Assembly: GCA_016712345.1 (NCBI GenBank) | Contig: JADJRH010000001.1 | Coordinates: forward strand, 620,001-684,000 | DNA: 64,000 bases | DNA from: Polyangiaceae bacterium | GTDB taxonomy: Bacteria; Myxococcota_A; Polyangia; Polyangiales; Polyangiaceae | Reading direction: 5' to 3' | Part shown: piece after piece, positions 51,357 through 59,107 of the stretch | How positions within the stretch are numbered: the first letter of the stretch is position 1 | Layout of the letters: every line of letters begins with the position of its first letter | Program-made: the position numbers and the translations under genes | Notes under the pieces: model-generated | Seen by the model: the letters and a program-made list of their open reading frames with translations, nothing else | Told to the model about the DNA's origin: nothing | Database searches by the model: none

Positions 51357-52892
51357 ATGCTCGCACCGGCCGCTCAAGCGCTTCTCCAGTCATTGGGTCT
51401 TCAAACCGAGCACCTGCCGGGTGCCGGCGGAATTGACTTTTATGAACCTAGAGGCCCGGAGTTCATTAGCGAAAATCCGGCAACAGCGGAGGTTATTGGC
51501 ACTGTGCGTTCGGCAACATTGAGTGATTACGAGCGACTCATTGCCGAATCACAGCACCGTTTTATTGAATGGCGAATGCGGCCCGCGCCGGCCCGAGCCG
51601 AAGTGGTAAGAACGCTGGGCAATCTGTTGCGAACTCATAAAGAAGCCCTCGGTGAATTGATATCCATTGAAGTGGGTAAGATCCGCTCTGAAGGTTTGGG
51701 CGAAGTTCAGGAGATGATCGATATCTGCGACTTTGCTATCGGCCTTTCGCGACAACTCCATGGGCTTGTAATTGCGTCTGAAAGGCCGGGGCACCGAATG
51801 ATGGAGCAATGGCATCCGCTCGGTCCCGTGGCCATTGTCACAGCATTCAATTTTCCAATGGCCGTTTGGGCGTGGAACGCCATGATCGCGGCTGTTTGCG
51901 GCGATACATGCATTTGGAAACCTTCACCTTTGGCGCCGCTCTGTGCCATTGCGGTGCATGCGCTTTGTCAACAGGCCATGAAAGAACATAACGCCGCCGG
52001 GCTTTTTGGCCTGTGCGCCGGTCCGTTGGATTTATCCAAACGAATGGCCGATGATAAACGTTTTCCATTGGTCTCGTTTACCGGCTCAATTGAAGCGGGT
52101 CGATCCGTGGCCGCCCGAGTTGCGGAACGACTTGGAAAAAGCATTTTGGAACTGGGCGGCAATAACGCGATTATTGTATTAAAAGACGCCGATATTGAAT
52201 TGGCGGCGCGGGCCATCACCTTCGGCGCGGTTGGCACAGCGGGCCAGCGTTGTACAACCACAAGACGCATTTTCGTTCAAAAAGAGGTGATGCAGCCGCT
52301 CCTTCAAAGGCTTGTTCGGGCCTATAAAACCATTGCCATCGGCGATCCCCTTAAAACCGGCACGTTATTGGGTCCGCTTATCAGCGAACGAGCCGCCCAG
52401 GCGTTTGATAATGCGATTGCGCGAGCTTTGGCCCTCGGCGGCACGGTTATGACCGGTGGAAAACGTGTGCCGGGGCAGGGCCATTTTGTGGAGCCGACAA
52501 TTATATTGGGCCGTGATCACAATCAATTCGATATCGCGTGGCAAGAAACATTCGCGCCGATCTTATACGTCTTTGAATGCGAAGGTTATGACGACGCTAT
52601 TGGTTATCACAATGCCGTGCCGCAGGGCCTTTCAAGCGCGATCTTCACAGACAGCATTAAGAGCGCCGAAACATTTTTATCCGCCAAAGGGTCGGACTGC
52701 GGCATTGCGAATGTGAATATCGGCACGAGCGGAGCCGAAATCGGCGGAGCTTTCGGCGGCGAAAAAGACACAGGCGGCGGGCGCGAGTCGGGCTCCGACG
52801 CTTGGAAAGGATACATGCGCCGGCAAACGTGTACGCTCAATTGGTCGGGCGCATTGCCCCTGGCTCAGGGTGTCAAATTTGATATCGAATAA
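51357..52892 (+). CDS. ALDH7-family aldehyde dehydrogenase (alpha-aminoadipate semialdehyde dehydrogenase type)
   Basis: A 511-aa protein from ATG 51357. ALDH7/antiquitin traits are clear: 'ICDFAIGLSRQLHG', 'ASERPGHRMMEQWHPLG', 'VTAFNFPMAVWAWN', catalytic Glu in 'LELGGNNAI', catalytic Cys in 'GQRCTTTRR', and the family-specific tail 'NVNIGTSGAEIGGAFGGEK' and 'GGGRESGSDAWKGYMRR'. It oxidises L-2-aminoadipate 6-semialdehyde (lysine catabolism; amaB/pcd in bacteria) and related aldehydes with NAD+. It ends only 13 bp from the convergent motor operon. Confidence 0.95.
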   Translation: MLAPAAQALLQSLGLQTEHLPGAGGIDFYEPRGPEFISENPATAEVIGTVRSATLSDYERLIAESQHRFIEWRMRPAPARAEVVRTLGNLLRTHKEALGELISIEVGKIRSEGLGEVQEMIDICDFAIGLSRQLHGLVIASERPGHRMMEQWHPLGPVAIVTAFNFPMAVWAWNAMIAAVCGDTCIWKPSPLAPLCAIAVHALCQQAMKEHNAAGLFGLCAGPLDLSKRMADDKRFPLVSFTGSIEAGRSVAARVAERLGKSILELGGNNAIIVLKDADIELAARAITFGAVGTAGQRCTTTRRIFVQKEVMQPLLQRLVRAYKTIAIGDPLKTGTLLGPLISERAAQAFDNAIARALALGGTVMTGGKRVPGQGHFVEPTIILGRDHNQFDIAWQETFAPILYVFECEGYDDAIGYHNAVPQGLSSAIFTDSIKSAETFLSAKGSDCGIANVNIGTSGAEIGGAFGGEKDTGGGRESGSDAWKGYMRRQTCTLNWSGALPLAQGVKFDIE

Positions 52893-52905
52893 CCGAGCGG
52901 TCGGG

Positions 52906-53544
52906 TTATTGAATGCGATTGCCGAGGGTTCCGCGCTGCGCCATTCGAATAGCTCCCGTGCCCGGAACGGGGTGCCATCCCATTGAAACGCCTTTCTCCT
53001 GCGTTAATTCACGCGCTTTTTGAAAAGCATCAAAGCTCTGTTCGTGCACAACGAAGTAAACAAAAGCGCCCTCGGCGGCAGCGCGATCCAGTTTTTGGCG
53101 AAAGGCTGAATGAGGCAAAGGCAGCGTGTCCTTGTTTTCACCAGACACGTCGGGTTTGCGACTGTAGACCCATACAAGCCCCTCATCCCTTATTTCACCC
53201 CGAATGCGATAAAACTCATTACCGACAATATTGTTATTGAGGTATGCGGAAACGGCTTCAGCCGAAGGCTTTTCAGCAATAGCCGCCTTTACTTCGTCCT
53301 GAACCTTTTTTGCAATGCCGCTCTCGTCGACATAAAACACTTCGTTATTGACGATTTCAAAAAGATAACGAGTGGAACCCGCTTTGGGAGCATAAAGAGC
53401 GCTTGGGCCGGCCGAAATACCGATGTCTCCCGTACCCAATACCGTTACCACCGCGACCAAAATCAATACGCCGACAACGTTGGTCACAATGTCCAAAAAT
53501 GAGTCGAGCGATAAGACGGCTTCACTTTCTCTTTTTCGGCTCAT
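52906..53544 (-). CDS. TolR/ExbD-like motor subunit carrying the membrane Asp
   Basis: A 212-aa protein, last gene of the operon; ATG 53544 overlaps the preceding stop (ATGA). The cytoplasmic N-terminus leads into a single TM with the ExbD/TolR pattern 'SLDSFLDIVTNVVGVLILVA'. Asp18 occupies the position of the proton-carrying Asp of TolR, ExbD and MotB. The ~170-residue periplasmic domain ('STRYLFEIVNNEVFYVDESG', 'AFVYFVVHEQSFDAFQKAREL') looks like an alpha/beta ExbD-type fold but is larger than usual. It is predicted to form the rotor/stator pair with the Ser-bearing paralogue inside the ExbB-like ring. Confidence 0.82.
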   Translation of the reverse strand: MSRKRESEAVLSLDSFLDIVTNVVGVLILVAVVTVLGTGDIGISAGPSALYAPKAGSTRYLFEIVNNEVFYVDESGIAKKVQDEVKAAIAEKPSAEAVSAYLNNNIVGNEFYRIRGEIRDEGLVWVYSRKPDVSGENKDTLPLPHSAFRQKLDRAAAEGAFVYFVVHEQSFDAFQKARELTQEKGVSMGWHPVPGTGAIRMAQRGTLGNRIQ

Positions 53545-54008
53545 CGCAGCTTCCTGTTGTGGAAGAGAACATCACCCGTTCCAAAGAGCGGCTCATAACC
53601 CACTTCAATGTTGGTCCCCGCTACATCCGTGCGCGCCGATTCAAACGTTGTAATGCCGTTTTCCCGTATTAAAAACAGAATGTAATGCGAAGAGTCGCGC
53701 TGGAGCCGTTGCACAAGGCGTTGCCACGCACTTGACCCAAGCACCATGTTGGCCCGAGGTACACTTTCGGCAAAACCCGATGATGGGTCGTCGCCGTAAA
53801 TGCGAAGTTCGTCCTCTCGGCACTCCACATAAATTGGAGCCTTCTTTTCCGGGTGAAACGTTTCAACTTCAATCTTCTGTTTGGGGCTCGCCAATGCGAT
53901 TTTTGACATGCCCGATATAATGAGAACGAGCGTTCCCATTACCGCGGCGAGCACGCTCAAGAACGGAAAAAGCGACGGTTCTGGGTCAAGTGTTTTGCGG
54001 CGAGCCAT
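53541..54008 (-). CDS. TolR/ExbD-like motor subunit with Ser in place of the membrane Asp
   Basis: A 155-aa protein from ATG 54008, 2 bp after the upstream stop. The N-terminal TM 'SLFPFLSVLAAVMGTLVLII' aligns without gaps with that of its neighbour, but position 18 is Ser, not Asp. The ~115-residue periplasmic part ('IYVECREDELRIYGDD', 'HYILFLIRENGITTFESAR') has an ExbD/OmpA-like alpha/beta feel and resembles the periplasmic part of the sister protein in its last third. It probably forms an asymmetric dimer with the Asp-bearing subunit. Confidence 0.82.
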   Translation of the reverse strand: MARRKTLDPEPSLFPFLSVLAAVMGTLVLIISGMSKIALASPKQKIEVETFHPEKKAPIYVECREDELRIYGDDPSSGFAESVPRANMVLGSSAWQRLVQRLQRDSSHYILFLIRENGITTFESARTDVAGTNIEVGYEPLFGTGDVLFHNRKLR

Positions 54009-54010
54009 AA

Positions 54011-55573
54011 CTATCTCGCGGGCGCCAACGCGGAGCCGAGCAATTGAGTTTTCCCATTGGAACCATTGGATCCATTGGAACCGCTCACGTGTTCGCCGAG
54101 CGCGTGTTGATGATGGTGCTTGCCACCCAATCCCGCCGCGAGCAGCTCTAAAAGCTTTCGCGAAGCGCCGAGTTCACGGCACAGTTGGTCCTGCACTTCA
54201 TTGGCAAGAACCCCGGCGTTTTCAGCCAAAGTGACGCTTTTTGACAACTCAAGCGCGGCGCGGTCCACCCCGGCTTCCACTTTTTCAAAGCCAGTCAGCA
54301 GCTTGTCAGAGTAGGACTTGAGTGCCACAAGGTTGTCTTGCAAACTCACCCTCATTGCAGCGGCACCCACTCTGTCTTCGGCAACCTTTTCTTTTAAGAC
54401 AACATTGCTCGCATGAAATTCGGCGGCGGCGCGCTCCAGAGGCGCAATGTTTTGCTCGATTGAGGTGGACGCTTTAGTTAATGAAACGAGCGCTTTTTCA
54501 ATAGAAGGTCCGAGCGACGAGGTGGCATCTGTAATGCGCTGCACGGCTTCGGCTGTTTTTTGTTGCGATTCAATGGTTGCGCGACGCTCGGTGATCAACT
54601 CATTCATTAATGCGCGGTTGCCGGCAAGCAGTTCACTGATAGCGGGAATGAGCACATCGCTCACCACTTGTCGTAATTCACCGGCGGTGGCCGCACTCGA
54701 TTGCTCCGCCGACGTATTGAGTGATGCCGACTTACTCGACAAAATGCGCAGTACATTGGTTACAACGTAATCGTCCACGTCACCGAGCAGGCGATCTTCA
54801 GCCTTTTGCAACCAGCTTGTGGGAAGCATTACAAAGATGCTCGCCACAAGCGCCACAAGCGTTGTATCAAATGCCACTGCGAGGCCGGTTGTCACGTCAC
54901 CCAGGGCCGTTTTAATGGTATCGAGTTGGCCGGCACCTTCAAGAGAGCGCGAAAAACCACCCACAGCATCGCCGATGCCAATCACCGTTCCAATAAAGCC
55001 CAATATCGGAATGGCCCAAATCAATACCTTCACAATGCTGAAGCTCGCCGCCGATGAAGCACCGTCGGCTTCCGCTTCAGAATTGCTAACGGTCGCGGCT
55101 TCTACCGCGTCAAAACGTGCGGAGAAGTGTTCGAGCACCCGCATGACACGCTCCGCCAAAAAGCTGCGCGGTGCTTTGCGAGTGGCTAATTGGCGGCGCG
55201 TTTCATGAACGTGCTCAATAACCTGGGCAACGTTTGCCGGATCGATCAGCGTGAGATCGGCTGGGAGCACATTTAATGAAAACACCCTGCTTTGAGCACG
55301 CAGCGCTATCCACTTGAGCAATAGAATAACAAGCGCCCAGCTCGCGAGGAGCATAATCGCGTGGCATACCCAACCGCGTTCAAGCAATATCGCGCGAATA
55401 TCGGGGGGCATTGAACGGGCAACAAACACGAGGAGCCCATACAAGGGCAAAGCATAAGCGAGCGCTCGCAATGACCGAACATCGCTTGTGGCTCGCCCAG
55501 CGGCCTTTTTGGAGGCGGAAGCGGTGCTCGGCTCCGCGTTGTGCGCGGGAGTTGAAGTTTTGTTTTCGCTCAT
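54011..55573 (-). CDS. MotA/TolQ/ExbB-family channel subunit with long coiled-coil tail
   Basis: A 520-aa protein from ATG 55573, 1 bp after the upstream stop. TM helices lie at about 37-53, 68-88, 183-202 and 232-255. The last pair has the family pattern 'IPILGFIGTVIGIGDAVGGFS' and 'ALGDVTTGLAVAFDTTLVALV'. From ~280 to ~470 a long Ala/Glu/Lys/Ser coiled coil extends into the cytoplasm, then a His-rich 'GGKHHHQHALGEH' and Ser/Asn/Gly tail. Long tails of this kind occur in ZorA and some Exb-like motors, whereas TolQ and ExbB lack them. It should form the five-subunit proton channel around the two TolR-like proteins. Confidence 0.88.
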   Translation of the reverse strand: MSENKTSTPAHNAEPSTASASKKAAGRATSDVRSLRALAYALPLYGLLVFVARSMPPDIRAILLERGWVCHAIMLLASWALVILLLKWIALRAQSRVFSLNVLPADLTLIDPANVAQVIEHVHETRRQLATRKAPRSFLAERVMRVLEHFSARFDAVEAATVSNSEAEADGASSAASFSIVKVLIWAIPILGFIGTVIGIGDAVGGFSRSLEGAGQLDTIKTALGDVTTGLAVAFDTTLVALVASIFVMLPTSWLQKAEDRLLGDVDDYVVTNVLRILSSKSASLNTSAEQSSAATAGELRQVVSDVLIPAISELLAGNRALMNELITERRATIESQQKTAEAVQRITDATSSLGPSIEKALVSLTKASTSIEQNIAPLERAAAEFHASNVVLKEKVAEDRVGAAAMRVSLQDNLVALKSYSDKLLTGFEKVEAGVDRAALELSKSVTLAENAGVLANEVQDQLCRELGASRKLLELLAAGLGGKHHHQHALGEHVSGSNGSNGSNGKTQLLGSALAPAR

Positions 55574-55574
55574 G

Positions 55575-56915
55575 TCAGGTTCCCTCCGGGTCCACGGTTC
55601 CGCGCCTATCCGGGCCTCCGCCCAACATTTCCCAACCCGTTAAACTGCCGTCGCCGGTGTCATAAGCGACAATGGTTCCGGCATGGGTGCCGGCGTAAAT
55701 CCAGCCGTCCACAGCAATAGGTTGGGATGAGAGGCCCCCGCCTTCCAATTGAAATACGCTAATGACCTGACCCGAATCTGGGTCAATGCGAAGGATGTTT
55801 CCCTGAGCCGTTGCCAATAACACAGATGATCCGGCGCGCAGCAGCGGAGCATTGATGTTGGCGGGTTTGTCGTCGTCCATACGAACGTGCCAAAGGGGAT
55901 CTCCAGAAGAGAGGTTGGTGGCTCGAACAACGCCGTTATCCACTTCAATAAAACGGTCTTCTGATACCAAGGGGCGAGGTTTTGGTTCAATGCGTTGTTG
56001 CCTAAGCCGTGTCACTTCCAGCTCTGGGAAGATGGGCGCACTTGATACGATGTAATCGTTTGGCGCGGGCGTCGCTTCGTGATTAAACAATATGCCTCGG
56101 GCCGTAACCACGGGCGGCGAAGTGATCATGCTCTTTTTTGCCGATATCACTTCACCGTTTTCGGCGCCGAATTGATAAAGCGTTCCCAGGCGAGTGCCGA
56201 GATATACACTACCCTTGTGGGCCACCGGAGTTGAAACCACTTCGTCGTCAATCCATCGCTGCCATAAAGGCTTTCCGGTGTGCAGGTCAAAAGCTGCAAT
56301 GACAAACGGTGTTTCGCTTGAATAAGAAGGGTAGGACGAATAAACGATTTTGCCTGCAACTACAGGTGTTGCAAGTTGCGGAGCCCCCAAATACCACGAC
56401 CAGAGGTGTTTACCTGTGTCGGCGTCCACACCAAAAAGTGTGCATGAAAACGTATTAAACACGCACACTCCGTCTTTACACGCCGGGTCTGTGGGGCCGT
56501 CGTCTGAAAGATGTATGCCCCATTCTGGTTTGCCGGTTTGAGCACCGAGCGCATAAAGTTCATAAGAGCCAAAGCCCGCCGCATAAATTCGCCCGTTATA
56601 AAATGCGGGGCTCGCCATGCGGCTTGCTCTGGGAATGTTTGCAACGAATCCATTGGATCGTTTGGTAATGCGTGGTCGCAATCCCGTGCGCGCGACTCCA
56701 CCCTTGCGCTTCGGCATGGGGGGTTCTCTGCCTTCGGCATTTTGGGCTCGAACGTAATCGGTAATGTCCTCGCCTACAGACTTAAACCCGGATTCTGGTC
56801 TGAAGTCGGCAAGGGCCGGCAAATCTTCAATGGGTGTTGACTTGGGCGGGGCTTTTTCTGCACAGCCGCAAAGCGGCAAACACAGGCCCAGCCACGCGGC
56901 TCGACAGCGCGCCAT
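55575..56915 (-). CDS. PQQ-type beta-propeller lipoprotein of the motor operon
   Basis: A 446-aa protein. ATG 56915 has GGGAG ~10 nt upstream and gives a lipoprotein signal (MARCRAAWLGLCLPLCGC|AEK). The mature protein is a PQQ-like beta-propeller: repeated 'GRIYAAGFGSYELYALGAQTGKPEW', 'LFGVDADTGKHLWSW', 'VIAAFDLHTGKPLWQRW' and 'GWIYAGTHAGTIVAYDTGDGSL' blades, like BamB. First gene of the four-gene operon, its stop is 1 bp from the channel-subunit start. It is anchored in the periplasm, a good candidate for the load or receptor on which the motor acts. Confidence 0.88.
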   Translation of the reverse strand: MARCRAAWLGLCLPLCGCAEKAPPKSTPIEDLPALADFRPESGFKSVGEDITDYVRAQNAEGREPPMPKRKGGVARTGLRPRITKRSNGFVANIPRASRMASPAFYNGRIYAAGFGSYELYALGAQTGKPEWGIHLSDDGPTDPACKDGVCVFNTFSCTLFGVDADTGKHLWSWYLGAPQLATPVVAGKIVYSSYPSYSSETPFVIAAFDLHTGKPLWQRWIDDEVVSTPVAHKGSVYLGTRLGTLYQFGAENGEVISAKKSMITSPPVVTARGILFNHEATPAPNDYIVSSAPIFPELEVTRLRQQRIEPKPRPLVSEDRFIEVDNGVVRATNLSSGDPLWHVRMDDDKPANINAPLLRAGSSVLLATAQGNILRIDPDSGQVISVFQLEGGGLSSQPIAVDGWIYAGTHAGTIVAYDTGDGSLTGWEMLGGGPDRRGTVDPEGT

Positions 56916-57071
56916 AGGTATAAAACTCCCAACCCGGCACACCCTTTGGAACGGGCCGCCTGAAGCCCTTTACGCTCAATGCGCCCGGCTCATTCCCCGC
57001 GCGACGTGTCCGGCCGTTGCGCGGCGGCCCCAGCGGTTGAGCGGGAACGCGCTTTGCGGATCCGTTTTGAC

Positions 57072-59018
57072 CTATTGAGGAATGGACGATTCGCAGTTGT
57101 TATCGCAGCCGTCGCCGTTTTCTTTATTGCCGTCGTCGCACTCTTCAAACGCCGATTGGAGGACACCGTCGCCGCAACGTTCACCCAAGACACAGCCGGC
57201 TGCGCACTCTTCGTATCCTCCGTCGTTCACCCCGTCGTCGCATTGTTCACCGAAGAGGCTGTCCACGTTGCCGTCTCCGCAAAATGCGCCTTCTTTGCAA
57301 CCGGGACCACACCCGCCGTACGGGGTAAGATTTAACCCGTCGTCACATTCTTCGTGATCGGATTGCAATACGCCGTCGCCGCAATAGGGGCCGAAGTTGC
57401 AATCGGGAGTGCAGCTTCCATACGAGCCGTCGTTGGTGCCGTCGTCACAGACTTCATCGGGTGTTTTAATGCCGTCACCACATACGCTTTGGCAGAGTGT
57501 TGTAGCATTGGAGAAGTCTGAAAGCGTAAGTTTGTAATTGGACTGAGTGGTGTGCCGCTCGGCTTGGAACACCACAATTTCATAAATTTTGCCGATCTCC
57601 AGATTAAAATTCGCGGCTTGAGCGGCATTGAGTGTAATGCCGCCGTTCATTGCACCATGAACGCCGCCGAGGTTTACGGCGAGCTTTTTATTGACGAACG
57701 CCCAAACGTCGTCGTCGCCGGTGAAGTCGAGCTGTTCGGTGCCTTTGTATTCAAACCAATATCGAACTTCACTCGTGAAGTGGAAGTTGTTTGAATTGCC
57801 CTCGTTGCCGAAACCCAGCCCATTGAGCGGGAAAAACGAGCTGTCGTCAAACCGGTATTCACCCGTGGGGAGTTTGGTCAGCAAGATGGTTTGCAAAACG
57901 GTAAAGTTAATGTTGGCGACATCTCGATACCATTGGTCAAAGTTGGCTTGACCGCTGGTTGTCGGTGTTGTGCCCCCGGCGTTTGCGTACACAGGTTTTC
58001 CGTCGGCGCCGAGCGCGCCGGCAACAATCCCGAGGTCCACGCCCAAGAAGTCTTCCATATCAGGGTGGCTGACTTTGAAGTCGCGCAGCACAATGGGCAA
58101 CGTTAATGAATTTGCATCAACCGTTACGTCATTGCAATTGAAGCCGGGTTCCACTTTGCAATCGGCCGAACATCCGTCGCCGGGCTTTGTATTACCGTCT
58201 TCACATTCTTCATCACCGCCCGGCAGCTTAATGCCGTCTCCACAAGACGATGTGCACGCGCCGCCCGAGCAATCAGGCTCTTTAATACAAAACGGCGTGC
58301 AGCCGTCGCCCATGTCGTTATCACCGTCGTCGCATTGCTCGGTGCCTTCGGCAACACCGTCGCCGCAAACAGTGGGTACACAAGGCATTCCCGGAACGTC
58401 GCATTTAAAGCCGGGTTCCAATTGGCAATCGGCGGCGCATCCGTCGCCTGCATTGGCATTGCCGTCGTCGCATTGCTCGTCGCCCGCAATGAGTGAATCG
58501 CCGCACGACGCAGCGGTGCAAGCGGCACCGACAACAAGGCACACCCAACCGGGTTCCACATGGCAATCGGCATCGCAGCCGTCGCCGGCGTTTTGATTTT
58601 GATCGTCGCAGGTTTCATCGCCTGTGACTTTGGCGTCGCCGCAAACAACGGTGGACACGCAGGGCTCGCCCGGAATAGGGCAGGCGTAGTCTTCTTCAAT
58701 GGCGTCGCAGGTGCCTGTGCAACCGTCGCCGGAATTGCCATTGCCGTCGTCACACGCTTCACCGGCGTCGAGTTTGCCATCGCCGCAGGCGGGGCCGGGC
58801 ATCATACCGCCGCTTCCACCGGTGCCGCCCTGTGGTCCGGTGCCTCCGGTGTCGGTCATTGTGAAGATCTCACCACCCGTACCGCCGGTACCACCTTTTC
58901 CTCCTGTTCCGGTGCCACCCGTTCCACCCGTGGGGGGCACTGGAAAATCAGGGTTTCCGCACGCGGACAACAAACTCATCAATGAGACAGAGCCCGTAAG
59001 CAATGTTCGAAAACGCAT
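57072..59018 (-). CDS. Fibro-slime domain lipoprotein with Cys-rich repeats
   Basis: A 648-aa protein. ATG 59018 has GGGAG 7 nt upstream and yields MRFRTLLTGSVSLMSLLSAC|GN. A Gly/Thr/Pro linker precedes five CGDG...CDDGN...DGC repeats. A fibro-slime domain (residues ~300-510) follows: 'LRDFKVSHPDMEDFLG', 'GKPVYANAGGTTP', 'FFPLNGLGFGNEG' and 'GDDDVWAFVNKKLAVNLGGVH'. Four more Cys repeats close the protein. Fibro-slime domains occur in extracellular matrix proteins of slime moulds and gliding bacteria, suggesting an adhesive or slime-associated role. It lies downstream of the FG-GAP lipoprotein gene on the same strand. Confidence 0.92.
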   Translation of the reverse strand: MRFRTLLTGSVSLMSLLSACGNPDFPVPPTGGTGGTGTGGKGGTGGTGGEIFTMTDTGGTGPQGGTGGSGGMMPGPACGDGKLDAGEACDDGNGNSGDGCTGTCDAIEEDYACPIPGEPCVSTVVCGDAKVTGDETCDDQNQNAGDGCDADCHVEPGWVCLVVGAACTAASCGDSLIAGDEQCDDGNANAGDGCAADCQLEPGFKCDVPGMPCVPTVCGDGVAEGTEQCDDGDNDMGDGCTPFCIKEPDCSGGACTSSCGDGIKLPGGDEECEDGNTKPGDGCSADCKVEPGFNCNDVTVDANSLTLPIVLRDFKVSHPDMEDFLGVDLGIVAGALGADGKPVYANAGGTTPTTSGQANFDQWYRDVANINFTVLQTILLTKLPTGEYRFDDSSFFPLNGLGFGNEGNSNNFHFTSEVRYWFEYKGTEQLDFTGDDDVWAFVNKKLAVNLGGVHGAMNGGITLNAAQAANFNLEIGKIYEIVVFQAERHTTQSNYKLTLSDFSNATTLCQSVCGDGIKTPDEVCDDGTNDGSYGSCTPDCNFGPYCGDGVLQSDHEECDDGLNLTPYGGCGPGCKEGAFCGDGNVDSLFGEQCDDGVNDGGYEECAAGCVLGERCGDGVLQSAFEECDDGNKENGDGCDNNCESSIPQ

Positions 59019-59064
59019 AAGAAACTCCCTTGCCCGATGCCCAATTGTTGCGTGGGTAATTGTG

Positions 59065-59092
59065 TACACAATAGCCGCGTTGCTATTGTGTA
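59065..59092. promoter_or_regulatory. Inverted repeat TACACAATAGC / GCTATTGTGTA
   Basis: A perfect 11-bp stem with a 6-nt loop (59076-59081) lies in the 89-bp gap between two minus-strand lipoprotein genes. Its left arm overlaps the 14-bp palindrome ATTGTGTACACAAT (59060-59073). It could be an operator or a terminator. Confidence 0.5.
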
Positions 59093-59107
59093 GGGGCACA
59101 ATATTGG

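Noticed and set aside
54011..55573. Zorya ZorA
   Set aside because: The channel subunit has a long coiled coil like ZorA, but there is no ZorC/ZorD, the partners are two short TolR-like proteins, and a lipoprotein propeller leads the operon.
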